From Sphingobium arseniciresistens (GTDB taxonomy: Bacteria > Pseudomonadota > Alphaproteobacteria > Sphingomonadales > Sphingomonadaceae), in contig JARFNK010000004.1 in assembly GCA_029167225.1 (NCBI GenBank), forward strand, positions 1 to 64,000: a DNA stretch of 64,000 nucleotides. The letters are read 5' to 3'. Positions 42,791 to 57,116 of this stretch are shown here, piece after piece. Below the pieces are notes generated by a model. That model saw nothing but the letters and a program-made list of their open reading frames with translations, searched no databases and was not told the DNA's origin. The position numbers and the translations under genes are program-made. Position 1 is the first letter of the stretch. Every line of letters starts with the position of its first letter.

Positions 42791-43765
42791 ATGCTTGAAG
42801 GAGTGAATGGGTGCGCGATGTCGAAGATGGAATTTGAAGGCGGCGGTCGGGATGTCGCACGCAATGCGGCCGTTGCCATGGTGGTGATCGGGCGTAACGA
42901 GGGGGAACGGCTTCGCGCCTGCCTGCAGTCGGCAACGCGCGTCGTTGACCGCGTCATCTATGTCGACTCAGGTTCTAAGGACGGCAGCGTCGCCTTGGCG
43001 CACACCTTTGGCGTGGAGGTGATCGCGCTGGACGCGACCTTGCCCTTCACCGCCGCGCGCGGTCGCAATGCCGGATTCGCGCGCGTGCGGGCGCTTTGGC
43101 CGGACGTACGCTTTGTCCAGTTCATCGATGGCGACTGCGAGCTTGATCCCCACTGGATAGACGCGGCGCTCGCAGGGATAGCAAAGGACGCGAGCACCGC
43201 TGTCGTCTTCGGGCGCAGGCGCGAACGTTATCCCGATCGAACGGTCTATAACCGGGTGTGCGACCGGGAATGGGATGGACCGCCGGGGCCTACGGATGCA
43301 TGCGGTGGCGATGCGCTGGTCAGGGTCGAGGCCATGTTGGCGGTCGGCGGCTATGATGCAGGCCTGATCGCGGCCGAGGACAATGACCTGTGCCACCGGA
43401 TGCGGCGTCGCGGCTGGAACATCGTCCGTCTGCCGGACGAGATGACGTTGCATGATGTGGCGATGACCACATGGCGGCAATGGTGGCAACGAAACCGACG
43501 GACGGGGCATGCCCGGGCCGAGGCATGGCATCGGCGCGGCGCGGAAGACCCCACGCTGGTCAAATATGTCTTGAGCAACCTGCTCTGGGCGTTTCCGCTG
43601 TTCTGGTGCCTCTGGCCCGTGCTTTGGTGGCGGGTGTATCGCCGGTCGGATGCGATCTACGCAACGCACATCGTGCTGGGGAAAATCCCACTCTGCTTCG
43701 GGCAATTCGGTTTCTGGTGGAGCAGCCTGCGCGCGCGCAAGACTCTGTTGATCGAGTATAAATAG
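42791..43765 (+). CDS. Family 2 glycosyltransferase with C-terminal membrane segment
   Basis: The GT-A core reads VAMVVIGRNEGERLRACLQS, VIYVDSGSKDGSVALAHTFG, and the metal-binding DxD appears as QFIDGDCELDPHW. A further GTase block is GGYDAGLIAAEDNDLCHRMR (E-D near residue 200). Residues about 265-290 (LLWAFPLFWCLWPVLWWRVY) form a membrane hairpin. I use the ATG at 42791; the ATG at 42818 has GAAGGAG upstream but at long spacing. The donor and acceptor are unknown. It is on the same strand as the PhyH gene and probably in one transcript. Confidence 0.82.
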   Translation: MLEGVNGCAMSKMEFEGGGRDVARNAAVAMVVIGRNEGERLRACLQSATRVVDRVIYVDSGSKDGSVALAHTFGVEVIALDATLPFTAARGRNAGFARVRALWPDVRFVQFIDGDCELDPHWIDAALAGIAKDASTAVVFGRRRERYPDRTVYNRVCDREWDGPPGPTDACGGDALVRVEAMLAVGGYDAGLIAAEDNDLCHRMRRRGWNIVRLPDEMTLHDVAMTTWRQWWQRNRRTGHARAEAWHRRGAEDPTLVKYVLSNLLWAFPLFWCLWPVLWWRVYRRSDAIYATHIVLGKIPLCFGQFGFWWSSLRARKTLLIEYK

Positions 43766-43781
43766 CCTTTCCCCTGCGCGC

Positions 43782-44531
43782 TCACTTGCGGTCGGCAAGT
43801 GTGGCGTTCGCGCGGTCCGCCACCGGATCGATCATGGTCCCGGATGCTTTCCGCTCGGAATAACGATCGACCAGTTGCCGGGCATGGGGTCGCATCAGGA
43901 TCGTGATCCGCACCAGTTCCTCCATGACGTCGACGATGCGATCATAATAGGCCGAGGGCCTCATGCGGCCCGCTTCGTCGAACTCCTTGTACGCCATGGC
44001 GACGGACGATTGGTTGGGGATGGTGAACATCCGCATCCAGCGGCCGAGCAGGCGCAGCATATTGACCGCGTTGAAGGACTGGGAGCCGCCCGAAACCTGC
44101 ATGACCGCCAGGGTCCGCCCCTGGGTCGGGCGCATGCCCTTCATTTCGAGCGGCAGATGATCGATCTGCGCCTTCATGATCCCGGTGATGGCGCCATGGC
44201 GTTCCGGGCTGCACCACACCTGTCCTTCCGACCACATCGAAAGCGCGCGCAGTTCGTGGACGGCGGGATGATCGTCACCGGCAACCTGATCCGGGAGCGG
44301 GAGGTCGGACGGATCGAAGATGCGCGTCTCGGCCCCGAAGAGTTGAAGCAGCCGAGCCGCCTCCTCTACGGCGAGGCGGGAGAATGAACGGTCGCGCAGC
44401 GAGCCATAGAGCAGAAGAATGCGGGCCGGTGGCTGATCGGCACCCAGGCCAAGGGCGGGGTGTTCGATGACGAAGCGAGGGTCCAGTGCCGGCAGGTGAT
44501 CGGGATCGGGCAGGGCGCGCAATCGGCTCAT
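43782..44531 (-). CDS. arsH: ArsH NADPH-dependent FMN reductase
   Basis: The flavodoxin-like fold is visible: [20 protein letters not shown] with the FMN phosphate loop [26 protein letters not shown], and [20 protein letters not shown]. ArsH oxidises methylated or aromatic trivalent arsenicals. The start ATG overlaps the stop of the aquaporin gene (ATGA). It is the last gene of arsR-arsC-aqpS-arsH, the order known from Sinorhizobium meliloti apart from the swap of two genes. Length (249 aa) is normal. Confidence 0.92.
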   Translation of the reverse strand: MSRLRALPDPDHLPALDPRFVIEHPALGLGADQPPARILLLYGSLRDRSFSRLAVEEAARLLQLFGAETRIFDPSDLPLPDQVAGDDHPAVHELRALSMWSEGQVWCSPERHGAITGIMKAQIDHLPLEMKGMRPTQGRTLAVMQVSGGSQSFNAVNMLRLLGRWMRMFTIPNQSSVAMAYKEFDEAGRMRPSAYYDRIVDVMEELVRITILMRPHARQLVDRYSERKASGTMIDPVADRANATLADRK

Positions 44532-45196
44532 GCGGTGTCCTTTGATGTGTCGGTGAAGAGGATGTCGCTGGCGAGGTGGGCGGCGATCGCGCCGGCGCAT
44601 TGCGCCGCGATGAATGCAGGGACGCAGGCCGGAGCGATGCCGGCGAAGCTGTCGCTCAGGGAACGGGCGATGGTGATGGCCGGGTTGGCGAAGCTGGTCG
44701 AAGAGGTGAACCAATAGGCGACCGTGATGTACAGGGCGACGCTCGCCGGGACGAAGCCGGGTCTGGTCCTCGCCGTTCCCAGGATCGTTAGCACGAGCCC
44801 GAAGGTCGCGACCGCTTCCCCGACCAACTGGCCGGGGCCGCTGCGGATCTTGTCCGAGAACTGGAGGATGGGCATGTCGAACATCAGGTGAGCCACCCAG
44901 ACGCCCAATATGCCTCCCGCAAGCTGCGCGACGACATAGCGCATGGCAGTGTCGGACCGGATATCTCCGCGAAGACGCATCACCAGCGTTACGGCCGGGT
45001 TGAGGTGGGCGCCGGATAACGGCCCCAGCATGGTGATGAGGACGAAGAGCATCGCGCCTGTCGCCAATGTGTTGCCGAGCAGCGCGATCGCGACATTCCC
45101 GGCCGCCATCCTCTCAGCCATGATGCCCGAGCCGATCACCGTTGCGAACAGCAGGAAGCTGCCCAGCGCCTCGGAGATTATCGCCCGATGGTTCAT
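44528..45196 (-). CDS. aqpS: Aquaglyceroporin, arsenite channel (AqpS-like)
   Basis: Six hydrophobic helices and the two half-helix NPA motifs, [18 protein letters not shown] and [18 protein letters not shown], mark an MIP-family channel of 222 aa. In rhizobial ars operons AqpS replaces an ArsB/Acr3 pump and lets arsenite leave by diffusion after ArsC reduces arsenate. No pump gene is visible here, so the same strategy is expected. It overlaps arsC and arsH by four bases each. Confidence 0.9.
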   Translation of the reverse strand: MNHRAIISEALGSFLLFATVIGSGIMAERMAAGNVAIALLGNTLATGAMLFVLITMLGPLSGAHLNPAVTLVMRLRGDIRSDTAMRYVVAQLAGGILGVWVAHLMFDMPILQFSDKIRSGPGQLVGEAVATFGLVLTILGTARTRPGFVPASVALYITVAYWFTSSTSFANPAITIARSLSDSFAGIAPACVPAFIAAQCAGAIAAHLASDILFTDTSKDTA

Positions 45197-45624
45197 GCGG
45201 GAGCGACGCGGTGTCCGAGCGCGTCAACGACCTGCTCGCCATCCTCCTTTGCGAACGCGCCGCGCTGGGCGTCCGGCAGGATATCGAGTACGACTTCGGA
45301 AGGCCGGCAGAGTTTTACGCCGCGCGGCGTTACGACCAGCGGCCGGTTGATCAGGATAGGGTGCGCCATCATCGCGTCGATCAGCGCATCATCGGAGAGC
45401 GATGCATCCGCGAGTCCGAGTTCGGCATAGGGCGTGCCCTTCTCGCGAAGGAGATCGCGCGGTGTCATGCCCGCGCGCGCGATCATGTCCATCAGCAGGG
45501 TGCGCGTGGGCGGCGATTTTAGATATTCGACGACGTGCGGCTCCACGCCCGAGTTTCGGATCAGGGCCAGCACATTGCGCGACGTCCCGCAATCGGGATT
45601 ATGGTAGATGATGATGTCGGTCAT
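45193..45624 (-). CDS. arsC: Arsenate reductase, glutaredoxin-linked
   Basis: MTDIIIYHNPDCGTSRNVLA holds the catalytic Cys12 in the normal place of the E. coli R773-type ArsC, followed by LKSPPTRTLLMDMIARAGMT and the family block RPLVVTPRGVKLCRPSEVVL. The 143-aa length fits. The enzyme uses glutathione and glutaredoxin to reduce arsenate to arsenite. Start at the ATG at 45624; the frame upstream is an Arg-rich shadow. It lies 11 nt after arsR. Confidence 0.92.
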   Translation of the reverse strand: MTDIIIYHNPDCGTSRNVLALIRNSGVEPHVVEYLKSPPTRTLLMDMIARAGMTPRDLLREKGTPYAELGLADASLSDDALIDAMMAHPILINRPLVVTPRGVKLCRPSEVVLDILPDAQRGAFAKEDGEQVVDALGHRVAPA

Positions 45625-45635
45625 GGCAGGTTCTT

Positions 45636-45965
45636 TCAGCAGCAGGTAAGGTCGGCGAGCAGCGGCGCGCACAGTTCGGCGCGGCCCTGGCAGCAATCCT
45701 TGGCGAGGAAGGTCATCAAGACCCGCAGCGTGTCGATGCTGGCGCGCTGGATCTGCTGGCGTCCGCGCTTCTCGGACAAAACCAGTCCCGCCTTGGCCAG
45801 CACTGCCAGGTGGGTCGAGAAGGTGCTTTGGCTCAGGCCGCTTTCTTCAACAAGCTGTCCCGTCGATAATCCCTCGGGCTCGTGCTGGACGAGCAGCCGG
45901 AACGTAGACAGGCGCGTGGGATGCGCCAGAGCTGCCAGAACTGCGAGTGCGGCTTCGGTTTCCAT
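45636..45965 (-). CDS. arsR: ArsR-family arsenic-responsive repressor
   Basis: The winged helix is typical: LAALAHPTRLSTFRLLVQHE, STGQLVEESGLSQSTFSTHL, then KRGRQQIQRASIDTLRVLM. There is no CxC in the recognition-helix region used by R773 ArsR; cysteines lie in the C-terminal part instead (KDCCQG, LCAP, final CC), so As(III) may bind there as in other ArsR variants. It is the first gene of the operon, and two matching inverted repeats lie directly upstream of it. Confidence 0.9.
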   Translation of the reverse strand: METEAALAVLAALAHPTRLSTFRLLVQHEPEGLSTGQLVEESGLSQSTFSTHLAVLAKAGLVLSEKRGRQQIQRASIDTLRVLMTFLAKDCCQGRAELCAPLLADLTCC

Positions 45966-45986
45966 TCATCGGGAATATCCGATGAA
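45965..45986. promoter_or_regulatory. ArsR operator 1
   Basis: TTCATCGG-GAATAT-CCGATGAA has perfect 8-bp arms and spans the arsR start codon. It shares the CATCGG-N6-CCGATG core with a second site 39 bp farther upstream. Confidence 0.8.
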
Positions 45987-46003
45987 AATTCACCGGTCAA
46001 TAA

Positions 46004-46023
46004 GCATCGGGAATTACCGATGC
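46004..46023. promoter_or_regulatory. ArsR operator 2
   Basis: GCATCGG-GAATTA-CCGATGC has perfect 7-bp arms and the same core as operator 1. Repression of the divergent-free arsR promoter from both sites is the simple reading. Confidence 0.8.
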
Positions 46024-46040
46024 GATCAGGGGCCCGCGTT

Positions 46041-48415
46041 TTAACTGGCGCCCGGTACAGCAAGCTCCGCAATGGCGCCGGGCGCGTCGCGCAGCTTGAT
46101 GAACAGCTTGCCCTCAAGCGGCTTTGGTACGTCCAGAGACTGTCCGGTAAAGCCTTCGGGTACAGAGGAAGGAGTGGTCAGTGCCGCAGAGGCGGCTACC
46201 GCCTCGATCAGGAACAGGTTCGTACCGGAGAGTGAACAATTCTGTTTGTCCGCCGGACAGGACAGGCCCGAGATCTGAGGCAGGCGTGCGAGCGTGGCCA
46301 GTGGCTGCCAGTCGGCCGCAATGCCGTTCTGGACGAGGCGGAACAGCAGGGGGCCAGCCGCAGAGGCACCAAGCTGTGCCGCATCGAAGGATGCGATCGC
46401 CACCTCCGCGCTTTCCAGCCGAAAACCATTGCTGCCCGTCAGGCGAAGGTTGGCAGACTGGTCGCCGGTGGCGATTTCCAGAACGTCCTGGCTGGTGAAG
46501 CGCGTGCCGCCGGTCGCCTTGACCGACAGCGTGATGCGCGCATCGTCCGGCAAGAGGTTGGCGTCGGTCAGGCGTAGGGGGAACACAGCCTTGTCGGGCC
46601 TCCGGTCGATCGTCTTGGAGAGGAGGGACACGCGCAGCCGGGGCGGCTGGATGGTGGTGGGCAGGCTGACGATGCGGCCGTCCTTGAGCGTCAGCCGGGC
46701 GGTAGCGCTTTGTCCCTTGTTGAGTGTGGGCGGCTTCGCTCCTTCTTCCGCCTGTACGCGCAGCTTGTCGACATCGCCCTCTCGCCGGAGTTCTCCGGGG
46801 CGAAAGGGCGTGCCTTCGATGTCGATTCGTGCGACCTGGTCGAGCCGGCGACCGGTCAGCACTCCCCAATCGTCCCCCGCATGGAGCGCCAGCCCGTCGA
46901 GCCGGCTCGCCTCGGCATAAGCCTGAAGCGTCAGGCTGATCGGCTTGGCAACGCCATATTGACGGATGTTGAGGGTCAGCTTGCCCGGCGCGGTACTGGC
47001 CATCGGTAGGGTCACGGCGATCCGGTCCGCCTCGGTCGCCTTCCATGACGCGGATTGTTCGGGGCCGGAGGGCTGCTGCAGGCTGATGCTCTCGATACAG
47101 GAGGCGGCGGCGCCCTGCAGCGACAACTGGTTTTCCCGCCCGACGATCAGGCTCTGGGCATCGTCGGCGACATGCCAGGGCTGGTCATTGGGAAATTGCA
47201 GGGTGAAGCTGGGGCCGGTGAAGGCGCGGAACCCCCAGAAGCCGGTCAGGCTCGCAGTTACGCTACTGTTGAAATCGGCGGCTTGCAGCGGTTCCTTCAG
47301 GGCATAGCCGCCCTTGTCGGCGCGCGCGGTCAGCGGCACGCTGATCGGCTTTCCGTTCCTGTCGGTCGCCTGCAGTGTCATGCCATGGGCATAGCCGGTC
47401 GAATAGATGAGCGGCGCGCCCTCCACCGGCAGGACCATGCCGGGGCGGCTGGCGCAGAGCGCGACCTTGCCGGCGGCGCGCTGTTGAGGATCAGCGAGAC
47501 CCTGTCATCCTGCCTTATGCCAAGCGCAGGGAGATACTGGAATTCCGGGTTGTTGAACGCGCCGAAGATGCGCGCCACATCGCGGACGACGGCAATATAG
47601 GGGCTGTAATAGCCAAGGCCCGCCTGCGGCGTTGCGGCGATCTGAAGGGCGAGATCGGTGGGCGCGCCGGTGAGCGTATCCGTGATCGAGCGGCTGTGGA
47701 CATCACTCAGCACCAGCGCATCACGGTTTTCGAGCAGGCAGGAGGCCTGCAGTTCCACCACTTTCGCCAAGCAATCGGCATTGAGCTTGATCGACAGGCT
47801 GCCGGCAAGCGCGGGCGCCAGCGTGCGCAGATATTCGGGATGGGTATTTTCCTGTGCGCGGATGCCGGCCATGAAGGCATCGAGGCGCGACCGGTCGAGC
47901 GACGCCTGGTTGAGATCCTGCGTCACCCGCACGAACTCGCCGGGCTTGCCGCGCACGGCATCGGCCACAGTGCCGAAATCGCCGCCGGTTTCCGGCACCA
48001 TGAACAGCACGAGTTGCCGCGCGCCGGCGGGTACGGTGAGGCGGAGCAGCTTGTCCTTGTCCTTGCGCTTCCACGTCTTGGCGCTGTCGATCCAGTCCTT
48101 TGGCGGGGGATTGGTGGCGCCATGCAGGAAGGCGGAGACCAGCAGATAGTTGGCGGATTGATCTGCGGGAAGGTCGGCACCGATCTCCAGCCTGTCGCCC
48201 TCAGCCAGATTGGGGACTTGCCCGATCGGCAGCGTCTGCTTGCCCCGCGTCACCGTGACCTTCAGCTGCGGGCCGGCGAGGTCGAAGGGCGCGGGGTCGG
48301 CGGCATGGGCTGGCGAAAGCAGCGACATTGCCATTGCAGACCATGCGGCCATGCTGCGCCAAGGGTGATGATTGCGCATGGTCTTCAAACTCATAAGGGC
48401 ATGGTGCAGGCTCAT
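46041..48415 (-). pseudogene. Large exported hypothetical protein broken by a one-base frameshift
   Basis: Two frames together make a single protein of about 790 aa. The first (48415 to about 47480) starts with a signal peptide ending SLLSPAHAAD and runs through GDRLEIGADLPADQSANYLL to DDRVSLILNS. The second (to 46041) resumes with AAGKVALCASRPGMVLPVEG and reads to the end through Ig-like or beta-rich blocks. Between them, near 47470-47490, one base is missing, after which the first frame turns into Arg/Pro/Ser nonsense. The start may be the ATG at 48379. The family is unknown; caspase-like or polysaccharide-surface roles cannot be judged. Real lesion or sequencing error. Confidence 0.75.
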
Positions 48416-48477
48416 CGGATATCGTCAACCCCTTAAAATGGTTCGGGGTCCGGACCGGGAGCGTCGCATGCTCCCCC

Positions 48478-51797
<3,320 letters not shown>

Positions 51798-51805
<8 letters not shown>

Positions 51806-52472
51806 ATTTGAGGCCCATTTCCTCAAGGCGCGGGCGCATATTGTAGATATCGAGTCCCAGTTCGCCGGCGGCCAGCCGGATCCGCTTGGCTTCCTCCGCC
51901 GCCTCGCGTGCCTGCGCCTTTTCCAGCACTGCGGCTGCATCGGCGCGGGGAACGATGCAGACGCCGTCGTCGTCGGCAATTACCACGTCGCCCGGATTGA
52001 CCAGCGCGTTGGCGCAGACCACCGGGATGTTGACCGATCCCAGCGTGCCCTTGATCGTGCCCTGCGCATGGACGGCCTTTGACCAGACGGGGAAATTCAT
52101 GTCCTTGAGGTCGCGCACGTCGCGCACGCCCGCATCGATGATGAGGCCCCGGCAGCCGCGCGCCTGCGCCGATGTCGCGAGCAGATCGCCGAAATAGCCG
52201 TCTGTGCAGGGGCTCGTCGGCGCGAGCAGCAGGATGTCGCCCTCCTTGAGCTGCTCGATCGCCACATGCACCATCCAGTTGTCGCCCGGAGGCGCGGAGA
52301 TAGTGACGGCGCTGCCCGCGATGCGCGCGCCGGTATAGATGGGGCGCATATAGGGTGCGAGCAGGCCCTTGCGGCCCTGCGCTTCATGGACGGTCGCGAC
52401 GCCGCACTTGGCGAGCCCGTCGATGACGGCGAGGTCCGCCCGTTCGATATTCTGGACGACGATGCCGGACAT
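51798..52472 (-). CDS. ligK: 4-carboxy-4-hydroxy-2-oxoadipate aldolase
   Basis: The RraA/class II aldolase fold carries [24 protein letters not shown] residues (here [20 protein letters not shown]) and [20 protein letters not shown], with the metal and substrate Asp in [19 protein letters not shown]. It cleaves 4-carboxy-4-hydroxy-2-oxoadipate to pyruvate and oxaloacetate, the last lig step. AAGGAG lies 8 nt before the ATG at 52472. It is the first gene of the minus-strand ligKUI operon and faces ligR across 104 nt. Confidence 0.93.
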
Positions 52473-52576
52473 GGGCTTTTCTCCTTCTCCCAAATGCAGC
52501 GGAGAAATGGCGCAGCCGCGACTGCCGGGCAAATCCGATATGGGACACAGGCATAAATTTTTGCTAATCCTTCTTC

Positions 52577-53728
52577 ATGCAGGTCGATCAGTTCAATATC
52601 CGTCATCTCGCCGCCATGGCGGCGGTCGTGGAGCAGGGCAGCGTCAGCCTGGCCGCGCGTGCGGTGCATTTGACGCAGCCGGCGGTCACGCAGGGGATCG
52701 CCAAGCTGGAGACGCAGCTGGCTTTGCGCCTGTTCGAGCGGCAACCCGGCGGCATGGCGCCGACCGAGGCCGCCCTGCGCCTCGCGCCGCGCGTGGAGGC
52801 GGCGTTGCGGCTGATCGGCAGCAACCGCGTGACGGCTGCGCAGATCCGCGCCTTCGTCGCGCTGGCGCGGGCGGGTAGCTATGTCGCGGCGGCGGCGGAG
52901 GCTGGGGTGGCCGAACCCTCGCTGCATCGGGCGGTCGGCGATCTGGGGCTGGCCTTGGGATACAGGCTAGTGGATCGGCGGGGCAGGGGGCTGGTGCTGA
53001 CCCGGCAGGGAAGCGCGCTGGCCCGACGCCTCCGGCTGGCGCTGGCGGAACTGCGATCGGGGCTTGAGGACATTGCCGAGTTGCAGGGGCGGGAGGGCGG
53101 CCGTATCGTCGTGGGCGCCATGCCGCTGTCGCGCGCGCGCTTGTTGCCGCAGGCGATTACCAGTTTCCGGGTCGATTTTCCGCATATCGACATTTCGATC
53201 CATGAGGGATCGCATGTGGAACTGGCCGGGCCGCTGCGGGACGGGGAGATCGACATGATGGTCGGTGCGTTGCGGGATCCGTCGATCGGGCTGGATCTGG
53301 AGCAGAAACCGCTGTTTCAGGATCGCCCGACCATATTGGCGCGGGCCGGGCATCCTCTGGCGGACGGCTGGACTGCCGATGCGCTGCGCGACTGCCCATG
53401 GATATTGCCGCCGGAGGGCACGCCCCTACGCCAGCTCTGGAGGCGGATGTTCGAGGCGCTTGGCGGGGCGCTGCCGTCCGTGCCGATCGAATGCGGTTCG
53501 GTGATGACGATACGCCAGCTGTTGATAACGGGGGATTATCTGACGCTGTTGTCGGTGGATCAACTCGCGCTCGAGCTTGAGGCCGGGCTGTTGATCGACA
53601 TCGGTCCCGCGCCCGGCACGATCACCCGGACCATTGGCCTGACGACCCGAGCGGACTGGCGGCCGACACGTATGCAGCTTCGCTTCATGGAAGCGATCCA
53701 GACCGTCGCCAACACTGTCTATTCGTAA
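52577..53728 (+). CDS. ligR: LysR-type regulator with two tandem HTH domains (probable LigR)
   Basis: The N-terminus has a normal LysR HTH (IRHLAAMAAVVEQGSVSLAA, LTQPAVTQGIAKLETQLALR, residues 7-75). It is followed at about residues 85-150 by a second complete HTH (AQIRAFVALARAGSYVAAAA, VAEPSLHRAVGDLGLALGYR). The effector-binding domain starts near 175 (GGRIVVGAMPLSRARLLPQA). At 383 aa the protein is about 70-80 residues longer than a typical LysR regulator, the size of the extra HTH. It sits between the divergent lig operons, so it probably controls both. Confidence 0.85.
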   Translation: MQVDQFNIRHLAAMAAVVEQGSVSLAARAVHLTQPAVTQGIAKLETQLALRLFERQPGGMAPTEAALRLAPRVEAALRLIGSNRVTAAQIRAFVALARAGSYVAAAAEAGVAEPSLHRAVGDLGLALGYRLVDRRGRGLVLTRQGSALARRLRLALAELRSGLEDIAELQGREGGRIVVGAMPLSRARLLPQAITSFRVDFPHIDISIHEGSHVELAGPLRDGEIDMMVGALRDPSIGLDLEQKPLFQDRPTILARAGHPLADGWTADALRDCPWILPPEGTPLRQLWRRMFEALGGALPSVPIECGSVMTIRQLLITGDYLTLLSVDQLALELEAGLLIDIGPAPGTITRTIGLTTRADWRPTRMQLRFMEAIQTVANTVYS

Positions 53729-53793
53729 AATCTTATAGAAGGGGTGTGGATTCGATTGGCCTCGGTCAGGCCGATGGGTCAAGCCTTGGCGCC

Positions 53794-54696
53794 ATGGAGC
53801 AGGAAGTCGGTCTTATCGGATTTGGAGAGGCGGGGTCCACCTTTGCGAAAGCGGGGGATTGGGGCCTGGCCGCGCATGTCTTCGACATCAAGACCGATTC
53901 CCCGGACACGCGCGACGCGATGCTGGCATGTTGCCACGAGGCAGGCGTGCTCTCCGCGCGTTTCCTGGAAGACGCGCTGGACGGCGTGCCCCTCGTTCTT
54001 TCGCTCGTGACGGCCGATCAGGCGCTTGCCGTGGCGGAAGCTGCTGCGGGCCTGATTTCCCCCGACATGCTCTTTTGCGATCTCAACAGCGTCGCCCCAC
54101 AGACCAAGCAGGCCGCCGCCCGCGCCATCGAGGCGGCGGGCGCGCATTATGTCGACGTGGCCGTGATGGCCCCGGTCGATCCGGCGCGCCTCAATGTGCC
54201 GCTCCTGCTCAGCGGCTCGCGGGCGCAGGAGGCCGCGCAGCGCCTTGCCGCACTGGGCTTCGCCAATATCCGGGTGGTCGGCGACGCTGTCGGCCGGGCC
54301 TCGTCGATCAAGATGATCCGATCAGTCATGGTCAAGGGCATCGAGGCGCTGACGGCGGAATGCGTGCTGGCGGCGGATGCGGCCGGCGTGCTCGACGAGG
54401 TGCTCGCCTCGCTCGATGCCAGCGAAAAGCCCCGGCCCTGGGACGCGCGAGCCGACTATAATCTCGACCGGATGCTGGTCCATGGCCTGCGCCGCGCGGC
54501 GGAGATGGAGGAGGTCGTCAAGACCCTCGACGGGCTCGGCACCGGCGCTGCGATGACGCGCGGCACGGTCGAGCGGCAACGGGCCATTGGCGCGCTGGGC
54601 ATCAAGCAGCCGCCCGAAGGGCTGACGCCCAAGATTTCCGGCATGAACGACATTGCCGCAGCAGCACTTACAGAAGGAAAGGCGGACGCCGCATGA
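53794..54696 (+). CDS. 6PGDH/DUF1932-type NAD(P)-dependent oxidoreductase
   Basis: I use the ATG at 53794, which places the Rossmann GLIGFGEAGSTFA at the usual N-terminal position; a GTG at 53746 with AGAAGG close upstream would add 16 residues. The NADP domain (1-165) is followed by DUF1932, DYNLDRMLVHGLRRAAEMEE near the end. Family members are beta-hydroxyacid-dehydrogenase relatives. The gene precedes ligJ by an ATGA overlap, so it belongs to the lig operon, but no known lig step is left for it. It may serve a side substrate. Confidence 0.78.
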   Translation: MEQEVGLIGFGEAGSTFAKAGDWGLAAHVFDIKTDSPDTRDAMLACCHEAGVLSARFLEDALDGVPLVLSLVTADQALAVAEAAAGLISPDMLFCDLNSVAPQTKQAAARAIEAAGAHYVDVAVMAPVDPARLNVPLLLSGSRAQEAAQRLAALGFANIRVVGDAVGRASSIKMIRSVMVKGIEALTAECVLAADAAGVLDEVLASLDASEKPRPWDARADYNLDRMLVHGLRRAAEMEEVVKTLDGLGTGAAMTRGTVERQRAIGALGIKQPPEGLTPKISGMNDIAAAALTEGKADAA

Positions 54697-55711
54697 GCCT
54701 GATTATCGATTGCCACGGCCATTACACCGTCCTGCCCAAGGGGCATGACGCCTGGCGCGAGGCGCAGAAGGCCGCGTTCAAGGCGGGAGAGGCCGCGCCG
54801 CCCTATCCCGAGATTTCCGACGACGAGATCCGCGAGACGATTGAGGCGAACCAGCTGCGCCTCATCAAGGAGCGCGGCGCGGACATGACAATCTTTTCGC
54901 CGCGTGCCTCCGCCATGGCGCCGCATGTCGGTGATGCCGATGTCGCGAAGGAGTGGGCGATCCGCTGCAACGACTTGATCGCGCGGGTGGTGGGGCTCTA
55001 TCCCGAGACCTTCGCCGGGGTGTGCATGTTGCCGCAATCGCCGGCCGCCGACATGGAAAATTCCATCGCGGAGCTGGAGCGCTGCGTCGGCATGGGGTTC
55101 ATCGGCTGCAACCTCAATCCCGATCCGGGCGGCGGCCATTTCAAGCATCCGCCGCTCACCGACCGCTATTGGTATCCCTTCTACGAGAAGATGGTCGAGC
55201 TGGACGTGCCGGCGATGATTCATGTGTCGGGCAGCTGCAACCCCGCGATGCACGCGACCGGCGCCTATTATATCGCCGCCGACACCATCGCCTTCATGCA
55301 GCTGCTGGAAGGCGACCTGTTCGCCGATTTTCCGACGCTGCGCTTCATCATTCCGCATGGCGGCGGCGCGGTGCCCTATCATTGGGGGCGCTATCGCGGC
55401 TTGGCCGACATGCTGAAGAAGCCCGCGCTCGACACGCATCTGATGAACAACATCTTCTTCGATACCTGCGTATATCACCAGCCAGGCATCGACCTGCTGG
55501 CCGATGTGATCGAGAACAAGAACATCCTTTTCGGATCCGAGATGGTCGGTGCGGTGCGGGGGATCGATCCGACGACCGGCCATTATTTCGATGATACCAA
55601 GCGCTATGTCGACGCGCTCGACATTAGCGATGCGGAGCGGCACGCGATCTTCGAGGGGAATGCTCGCCGCGTCTTCCCGCGCCTCGACGCACTGCTGCAG
55701 GCGCGCGGGCT

Positions 55712-55715
<4 letters not shown>
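54693..55715 (+). CDS. ligJ: 4-oxalomesaconate hydratase
   Basis: An amidohydrolase-fold protein of 340 aa: MSLIIDCHGHYTVLPKGHDA with HxH, VPAMIHVSGSCNPAMHATG, RFIIPHGGGAVPYHWGRYRG and NKNILFGSEMVGAVRGIDP. These blocks are those of LigJ, which adds water to 4-oxalomesaconate to give the LigK substrate. It starts within the stop of the DUF1932 gene and ends within the start of ligA. The SYK-6 order ligJ-ligA-ligB-ligC is kept. Confidence 0.93.
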
Positions 55716-56976
<1,261 letters not shown>

Positions 56977-57060
56977 GAGAATCCGCCCCTCTCTCGAGGG
57001 AGCGGAAGGGATGGATCGCGAGCATGACGAGCGTCCGGTCTAACCCCTCAAGCGTTGCCA

Positions 57061-57116
57061 GCGATTGCTTGCGCAATCGCACCCACCCCTGACCCCTCCC
57101 TTAAAAGGGAAGGGAG
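57061..57116. repeat. REP-like paired hairpins between ligB and ligC
   Basis: GCGATTGC-TTGC-GCAATCGC (57061-57080) is a perfect 8-bp stem. It is followed by CCCCTCCCTT-AA-AAGGGAAGGG (57093-57114). Short GC hairpins of this form recur in intergenic DNA of sphingomonads. The pair may dampen ligC expression or protect the upstream mRNA. The rest of 56977-57135 shows no gene. Confidence 0.5.

Noticed and set aside
41739..42935. 398-aa minus-strand open frame
   Set aside because: Antisense to the PhyH-like dioxygenase with its intact metal triad.
46041..47438. Independent gene starting at 47438
   Set aside because: It has no ribosome binding site or signal peptide and continues the upstream protein in another frame, so it is the 3' half of a split gene.
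54456..55643. 395-aa minus-strand open frame
   Set aside because: Antisense to ligJ and the DUF1932 gene, a typical high-GC shadow.
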